A DNA stretch of 64,000 bases from Caldifarciminota bacterium (lineage in GTDB: Bacteria > Hydrothermota > Tepidihabitantia > B3-TA06). The DNA lies in NCBI GenBank assembly GCA_016934635.1, contig JAFGSK010000072.1:31355-95354 (forward strand). The letters are read 5' to 3'. The translations under genes were made by a program, and so were the position numbers. Positions 59,097 through 64,000 of the stretch are shown in pieces. Under the pieces are notes generated by a model. The model did not search any database and was not told where the DNA came from. It saw only the letters and a list, made by a program, of their open reading frames with translations. Numbering within the stretch: the stretch's first letter is position 1; each line of letters opens with the position of its first letter.

Positions 59097-60398
59097 ATGA
59101 TAAAACACAAAACCAAAATAGCGGCCCTTTTAGGATTAACCCTGCTTTTAGCAGGATGCAAGTCAAAGGTCGAAGACCCTTACTCTAGCTACACACCTGA
59201 GATCAGGAACAAACTCAAAAAAGCCGACGGATTGTTCTATGATGCCAGGTTCGACGAAGCACAGAAGGCCTATTCGGAGATTCTTGAAGCAGATGAGAAC
59301 TGCGTAGATGCGCGCATCGGGCTGGGCAGGGCATTACGTTACCAGGGGGATATGGAAGCAGCGGCTCAAGAATTTGCAAAAGCTTATGAGGCTGACTCCG
59401 AACACGCAAGGGCTTGTCTGTACTACGGTTCCTCACTTATTCCCTGGTACGGAATGGCCCCCGCCGATAAACCGGAGGCGGAACTGGTTAACGAGGCTAT
59501 AGAGCTGATGGAAAAGGCCCTTGCCAAGGACGCGATGCTTTTCGACGCTCATACAATGCTTTGGCCTGCGTACCTTTTCATAGGTGAAGTAGAGAAAGCC
59601 GAGAACCAGCTTAAGGCTATGGTTGAAAAAGGATATTTCCCCAAGGCAGTGCTGGACTACGGTTACAACCTTCTGGCAGACGCAGACGAAGGGGCTATTC
59701 TTTTCACCAACGGCGACATGGATACCTACCCTTTGATTGCACTTCAGCTTTCAAAAGGAACCCGCACGGATGTTAAGGTTGTCAACCTTGCACTCCTCAA
59801 TCTTGGTTGGTACGCCGCATTCGTCAAGAATCGTCTCGGAGTACCCATCTCGTTAACAGACGATGAACTTAAGATCCTCCAGCCTAAGCAATCTGATGAA
59901 GGGGTAAAACTCATTTCAGATATCTTGATAGACGACATTATCGAGAACGCAGGCGATGTGTCTGTCTTCTTCGCGATGGTTCCTGAAGATAGAATCTCGA
60001 TGCACTGCAAGTGCTTCTCCCGCGGCGGACTACTTACCAAGCTGGAGCGCGAACCGGTTGAGAAGCCATTCGACCGCGAGAAGGCGGTCAAGAACATGGA
60101 TGAGATTTACAGACTCGATCTCCCCGAAAAGATAATCGTGTGGACCTTCAATCCCTCACCTCTTACCAAGCACTACGAAATCCTGTTCGTGAACTACGGT
60201 GTGATATATCTAAGAATAGCCGAGGATTTCGCCGAAGAAGGACTCATCGAGGATGCTGTAGCTTACCTCAAAAAAGCCGCCGAACTATTCGATACTTACG
60301 AGTTCACTGATTTCCTCGGCAAAACCCTGGAGCTATGGCAAAAAATTAAACCAGACGATCCTGAGGCGAAAGGGTATAAAAAAGCGCTGGGTACCTGA
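59097..60398 (+). CDS. TPR lipoprotein, paralogue 2
   Basis: 433 residues; AGGAGGATGA precedes ATG 59097. Lipobox LLAGC (C21). TPR-like N-terminal half (FYDARFDEAQKAYSEILEADENCVDARIGLGRALRYQGDMEAAAQEFAKAYEAD), then ILFTNGDMDTYPLIALQLSKGTRTDVKVVNLALLNLGWY, the DUF2723-type motif shared with paralogue 1, and a final TPR pair. An intrinsic terminator follows 24 bp after the stop. Function unknown. Confidence 0.85.
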   Translation: MIKHKTKIAALLGLTLLLAGCKSKVEDPYSSYTPEIRNKLKKADGLFYDARFDEAQKAYSEILEADENCVDARIGLGRALRYQGDMEAAAQEFAKAYEADSEHARACLYYGSSLIPWYGMAPADKPEAELVNEAIELMEKALAKDAMLFDAHTMLWPAYLFIGEVEKAENQLKAMVEKGYFPKAVLDYGYNLLADADEGAILFTNGDMDTYPLIALQLSKGTRTDVKVVNLALLNLGWYAAFVKNRLGVPISLTDDELKILQPKQSDEGVKLISDILIDDIIENAGDVSVFFAMVPEDRISMHCKCFSRGGLLTKLEREPVEKPFDREKAVKNMDEIYRLDLPEKIIVWTFNPSPLTKHYEILFVNYGVIYLRIAEDFAEEGLIEDAVAYLKKAAELFDTYEFTDFLGKTLELWQKIKPDDPEAKGYKKALGT

Positions 60399-60422
60399 CA
60401 GCTTCATTCGGTCCCCATACTG

Positions 60423-60446
60423 AAGGCCCGCGAAAGCGGGCCTTTT
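60423..60446 (+). terminator. intrinsic terminator
   Basis: AAGGCCCGC, tetraloop GAAA, GCGGGCCTTTT. Nine-base stem directly after the TPR paralogue 2 gene and before the LRR 2 promoter. Confidence 0.92.
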
Positions 60447-60454
60447 GGTTGTGC

Positions 60455-60482
60455 TTGACAATCCGGGGGCTATGGGTATAAT
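60455..60482 (+). promoter_or_regulatory. promoter of the LRR 2-4 run
   Basis: TTGACA (60455-60460), 16 bp, TATAAT (60477-60482). AAAAGGAGGA precedes TTG 60505. Confidence 0.8.
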
Positions 60483-60504
60483 GTAAACATAAAAGGAGGA
60501 TATC

Positions 60505-61782
60505 TTGAGATATTTTTTGAAACTAGCATTAGTAGTGGGTTGTTTTATTTCTGCCACCTGCAAAAGGTATTCAGAACAGATCGAACATACATCGAGGCAG
60601 TATGTGATTGTTACCGAAGACGGTGAATTTGTCTACAGCGTGGACGTAACCTGGTGGGAGAAGGGTGAAAACATGGTTCAGATCGGTTTGTGGCTCTATC
60701 CCTGGCAAGGGGAGGATACACTCGAATACCGCATCGAGGAGAATCTTCTTTGGGTACGAGATACTGCGGTCGGAATCGATCTCACTGGAAAGGCATCGAT
60801 TTTTCTTCCTGAACCAAACAAAATAACGACAGTCATTGTTGACGGGGCTCATCTTTCTCAGGTTGCGGGATACAAAGATCTCAAGGCCTTAACTGTCTAT
60901 GATCTTGACAGAGTAGTAGATATTTTTTCAAGTACCAGGTTGTCATCTCACTTGAAAGCCGACTTAACACCTTTGACTGAGTTGGGTGATCTGAAAGCCC
61001 TTGTCCTGGAAGACACCAGGATTACTGACGAAGATATGAAATATATCGGCAATCTTGCTGAACTCAGAGAGCTTTGGATGTCGTCAGACTATTTCTTTTT
61101 GGTTGAAAAGGATATTACTTCCTCAGGATTGGCTCAACTAAAAGATCTAGACAAGCTGCATACCCTTGACCTCCGCAATATATGGATCGGTGAAGCAGGG
61201 TTGGCAGTTCTAGAAGGGCTTTCCAATCTAGAGGTGTTGTTGTTAGAAGACCCCTGCGTTTATGACAGACAGTTAGTGCATCTTGAATCGGTATCCAACC
61301 TCCGAAAACTGATGCTGCGAGACGATTGGAACTTAAACGGGTGGGGTTTAAAATACCTGAGAAACTTAACAAAGCTCGAGGAATTGGATCTCAGCGGCTG
61401 TTTCTATATGGATCATGAGAATTTATGGGAGGAAGAACCTTTGGAAGTTCGGTATATACCCAAACTTCCGAAGCTCGAAAGGCTGAGTCTCGCAAATACA
61501 CACCTGAGAGATAGGTCCCTCAAGCACATTTCCAAACTGACCAACCTTATTCAGCTTAATCTCGGCAATAATCCGATTACCGACAAAGGATTGAAGCATC
61601 TTCAGAAGCTTACCGAACTCACAAGCCTGGATTTGTCCTCGACTGATGTAACCGACACCGGGTTAGTTTACCTTGAAGGCTTAACGAACCTGAGGGAGTT
61701 AAGGCTCAATTCCACTGATGTTACCGAGGAAGGCGTTAACAGGTTGCGCAACGCCCTGCCTGAATGCGAGATTAGATATTAA
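60505..61782 (+). CDS. LRR lipoprotein 2 (YPWQGED family)
   Basis: 425 residues, TTG start seven bases after AGGAGGA. Lipobox ISATC (C19). N-domain: QYVIVTEDGEFVYSVDVTWWEKGE and LYPWQGEDTLEYRIEENLLWVRDTAVGID. About eleven LRRs follow, ending with canonical ones (LIQLNLGNNPITDKGLKHLQKLTELTSLDLSSTDVTDTGLVYLEGL), and the cap ALPECEIRY. The next LRR gene starts about 20 bases after the stop, so they are likely one transcript. Confidence 0.87.
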   Translation: MRYFLKLALVVGCFISATCKRYSEQIEHTSRQYVIVTEDGEFVYSVDVTWWEKGENMVQIGLWLYPWQGEDTLEYRIEENLLWVRDTAVGIDLTGKASIFLPEPNKITTVIVDGAHLSQVAGYKDLKALTVYDLDRVVDIFSSTRLSSHLKADLTPLTELGDLKALVLEDTRITDEDMKYIGNLAELRELWMSSDYFFLVEKDITSSGLAQLKDLDKLHTLDLRNIWIGEAGLAVLEGLSNLEVLLLEDPCVYDRQLVHLESVSNLRKLMLRDDWNLNGWGLKYLRNLTKLEELDLSGCFYMDHENLWEEEPLEVRYIPKLPKLERLSLANTHLRDRSLKHISKLTNLIQLNLGNNPITDKGLKHLQKLTELTSLDLSSTDVTDTGLVYLEGLTNLRELRLNSTDVTEEGVNRLRNALPECEIRY

Positions 61783-61804
61783 GCAGGATAAGACGAGACT
61801 ATAT

Positions 61805-62944
61805 TTGAAGATGATGATAATTGGTATCTTCACGGCTTTGATCGGCTGTAAAAGTAAAGCAACGCAGAACGAACTTCCATCAAGACGGTACATGGATATT
61901 ACTGCCAACGGTGAGTTTTGGGACAGTATTGACGTTACCGGGTTGGAAAAAGGTGTGGATTTCTATCCAGCAGGAGGACTCTATAGAATCATCTGGCAGG
62001 GAGAGGACAGCATTGATTTGGTTCTTAAGGACGGTCTGCTGTGGATTAGGGATACTCTGGTAGCGTTTTACTGGTACAATGTTGATCCAAACAATCTTTT
62101 CCGACCTAACCGCATTGTATCCATTGTTGCAGGGGACGAAGTTCTTCCTCAACTTACGAAATTTCCCCACCTGGCTCACCTATACCTCGGTCAAGTTAAA
62201 GGCCCGATGGATTGGGTCGAAGAATCGCCTGAAGGGGATGTTTCAATCAAGCCGCCTGTAAAGGACTACAGCTACCTCAAAGAACTGGACAGCTTGCGGT
62301 CCCTTGATGTCAGTGGCGCGGTAGTTTCCGATGAGGAGCCAACACACATAAGCCAGATGGCTCAGTTGAGAGAGCTTGTGATTTCTCACTCTCCTTTTCT
62401 TTCTTTTGCAGGCAAGGAACTCTCGCCTGCGGGACTGAGCTTATTGGCTGGTTTAGATAGCTTGAGGATTCTAGTCTTATCTGACATGTGGAATCTCAAT
62501 CGCAGTGATTCGTTCAGATACTTGAGTGTCGTCTCAAACATACATAATCTCCAGACCCTGACCCTGGATGGAACAGGTAATATCACCGATGACGACCTGA
62601 AATACCTCGCTAATCTTACCGAGCTTCGTCAGTTAAGAATCAGTACATGCTGGGGGCTGAAGGGAACCGGATTCAGGCATTTACGAAAATGCAGGAAACT
62701 TGAATATATTGATCTGGAATTCTGTTATTATATCCGTCCGGGATTTCTCAAGGGGCCAGTACCTTTTAACTTGAAGTCAATTCGCAACCTGGGATTTAGA
62801 AATTGCAGCATCGGTGAAAAGGAATTTAAAAACCTCATGGGTATGACACAGCTGGAGAAACTCAATCTCGTAAATAGCGACCTTTCAAGCGAACAAATCT
62901 CCGATCTCCGCCAGGCTTTGTCTGAATGCGAGATTACCCATTAA
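61805..62944 (+). CDS. LRR lipoprotein 3 (YPWQGED family)
   Basis: 379 residues if TTG 61805 is used; ATG 61811 and 61814 are alternatives. By alignment with LRR 2 the start should be at 61793, but that codon is ACG, five bases after AGGATAA. Lipobox LIGC. The N-domain has RYMDITANGEFWDSIDVTGLEKG and IIWQGEDSIDLVLKDGLLWIRDTLV; YPWQ is IIWQ here. LRRs run to the cap ALSECEITH. The start uncertainty suggests weak or decaying expression. Confidence 0.75.
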   Translation: MKMMIIGIFTALIGCKSKATQNELPSRRYMDITANGEFWDSIDVTGLEKGVDFYPAGGLYRIIWQGEDSIDLVLKDGLLWIRDTLVAFYWYNVDPNNLFRPNRIVSIVAGDEVLPQLTKFPHLAHLYLGQVKGPMDWVEESPEGDVSIKPPVKDYSYLKELDSLRSLDVSGAVVSDEEPTHISQMAQLRELVISHSPFLSFAGKELSPAGLSLLAGLDSLRILVLSDMWNLNRSDSFRYLSVVSNIHNLQTLTLDGTGNITDDDLKYLANLTELRQLRISTCWGLKGTGFRHLRKCRKLEYIDLEFCYYIRPGFLKGPVPFNLKSIRNLGFRNCSIGEKEFKNLMGMTQLEKLNLVNSDLSSEQISDLRQALSECEITH

Positions 62945-62975
62945 GGAGAAGAGTTTGACGTAAAAAACACTCAAT

Positions 62976-63940
62976 GTCAGGTTATGGATCGTTGTCGTCA
63001 CGACTATTCTGGTTTCGTGCGGCTCCAGTGATTTTGATACGAAACAAGTTGAAAGGAAATATCTCACAGTAACAAAGAACGGGAGCGAGAACCTGGGAGA
63101 AGTAGATGTTACGTGGTTCGAACCCGGCAAAGATATGATAGAAATCTCAGGGTCTGCAGGATATCTTTACCCCTGGCAGGGCCAGGACAGCATAGATTAT
63201 AGAATCGTTGAAAAAACCTGTGGGTAAACGATACACTGGTCGGTATCTATGTCGATTCCTCACATAATTCAACCGGAATCGATATCGAAAGTCTCCCGCA
63301 ACCAAACAGCATCCTGGCGGTCAGCTGCAACAGCCTGGCTTTGCCGGTGATAGCAAAGATGACTGAACAGCCTGTGAGTCTTTACATCCATAACCCGTGT
63401 AGCATTCCTTTTGAGGATGCTGCCGCGAATCACCATTTCTTATCAGAACTGAAGAGTTTGCGTGGATTGTATTATGGAGGTGAAGGAGTAAACGACTCGT
63501 TGTTGGTGTATGCATCAAGTCTTGAGAAATTGACTGAACTCCATGTAATAGCTGATCATTTTATTGATCGAGCTGAAAACGAGAAAATGTCGGCATCCGG
63601 TTTTGTTAAGTTGAGTGAATTAAGTGAGTTAAGAACACTGGTGTTGGTGATGGTCAGGATTTGCGATAAGGATTTGGAACTGCTGTGTAGATTGAAAAAC
63701 TTAAGGTGTTTATTGATAGTGGGATTACGGGCGACTGACATAGGAATGAAAAGCCTGTCAAACCTCACAGAACTCCGATACTTGGAGTTATGGTACTTGA
63801 TGAACGTCAAAGGCCGGGGCTTGAGGCATCTGACTCGATTAAATAAGCTCGATTACCTGGTATTGATTCATCCATACATAGTTGGATGGAAGCTAAACTA
63901 CTGGGAAAAAAGGATTTGGGGATGTCCCATAGCCTGTTGA
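62976..63940 (+). pseudogene. broken LRR lipoprotein 4
   Basis: The first part, in the frame of 62976-63227, encodes a signal with lipobox LVSCG, then RKYLTVTKNGSENLGEVDVTWFEPGKD and YLYPWQGQDSIDYRIVEK, and ends at TAA 63225. The matching continuation (NLWVNDTLVG...LRR...) is in the frame that ends at 63940. One missing A in the A6 run at 63211-63216 explains the shift. No start codon exists where its relatives have one (GTC at 62976). A sequencing error could account for the shift but not for the start. Probably a pseudogene. Confidence 0.7.
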
Positions 63941-64000
63941 AAATAGGATAGCGGATCCAAAACCTGATAAGTATAATCAGGAAAAAACTACAAAGGAGGA
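63941..64000 (+). promoter_or_regulatory. start region of a further gene (cut by the window end)
   Basis: TATAAT at 63972-63977 is followed by AAAGGAGGA as the last bases of the window, so a gene begins just beyond 64000. Given the spacing seen at LRR 2, another LRR lipoprotein is plausible. Confidence 0.45.

Noticed and set aside
63210..63227. Programmed -1 ribosomal frameshift in LRR 4
   Set aside because: AAAAAAC is present but is not in the register needed for slippage from the first frame, and the start codon is missing too.
1..64000. Prophage, integron, IS transposase or replication origin
   Set aside because: No integrase, transposase, capsid, attachment pair or DnaA-box cluster was recognised anywhere in the window.

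Overview
The window reads as ordinary bacterial chromosome from an uncultivated-looking, Gram-negative-type (diderm) lineage. Evidence for a diderm cell is a PorV/PorQ-like outer-membrane barrel, an RseC-like membrane protein and many lipoproteins with a lipobox cysteine. The mix of hutH, ftcD, mnmG, nadA, separate glyQ/glyS and large numbers of lineage-specific lipoproteins suggests one of the WOR-3/Stahlbacteria-type candidate phyla; this is an inference from gene content, not a database result. Promoters are unusually easy to read: TTGACA, a spacer of almost always 16 bp, then TATAAT-like. About a dozen have the start codon 6-9 bases after the -10 box with no Shine-Dalgarno, so leaderless transcripts appear common.

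Layout. 1-3.8 kb: end of a zinc-ribbon protein, a membrane protein, a TIM-barrel isomerase-like protein, a tRNA(CAT) and a PPC-domain protein. 4.1-9.1 kb: an operon of a metallophosphatase-thioredoxin-CcdA fusion, mnmG and a short QueG-like Fe-S protein whose frame continues past its stop into a basic heptad-repeat tail. 9.6-11.2 kb: a two-gene sodium/solute symporter unit. 11.4-15.6 kb: RseC-like protein, an IscS homologue lacking the PLP lysine, an IscU-MIP18 fusion, a cytoplasmic LRR protein and a PP-loop tRNA thiolation-type enzyme. 15.8-25.1 kb: hutH, then an HD protein, twin small secreted paralogues and glyQ-glyS in one overlapping operon, then a TolB-like lipoprotein and ftcD. 25.4-29.1 kb: PEBP lipoprotein, an orphan, a repeat-rich gap and a TPR protein.

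29.2-36.9 kb is the most unusual stretch: three tandem copies of a two-gene cassette. Gene A is a ~245-residue protein with a conserved HExxE motif; gene B is a ~530-residue lipoprotein with PD40-type propeller repeats. Each A gene and each B gene has its own recognisable, copy-conserved promoter. The family and function are not known to me; two of the A copies carry in-frame stop codons.

37-46.5 kb: MATE transporter, two TPR-TlpA paralogues, two methyltransferase paralogues, a DedA/TVP38 protein, nadA and a PASTA lipoprotein. 46.5-54.6 kb (minus strand): rsmG, a YhaM-like nuclease, a PorV-like protein, a SIMPL protein, an LVIVD-repeat lipoprotein, leuS and holA. 54.7-64 kb: an expansion of LRR lipoproteins sharing a YPWQGED N-domain (the last one broken), an SH3b lipoprotein, an orphan and two TPR paralogues. 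Short palindromic repeats starting TAGGGGC are scattered between genes, and one has inserted in frame inside leuS.
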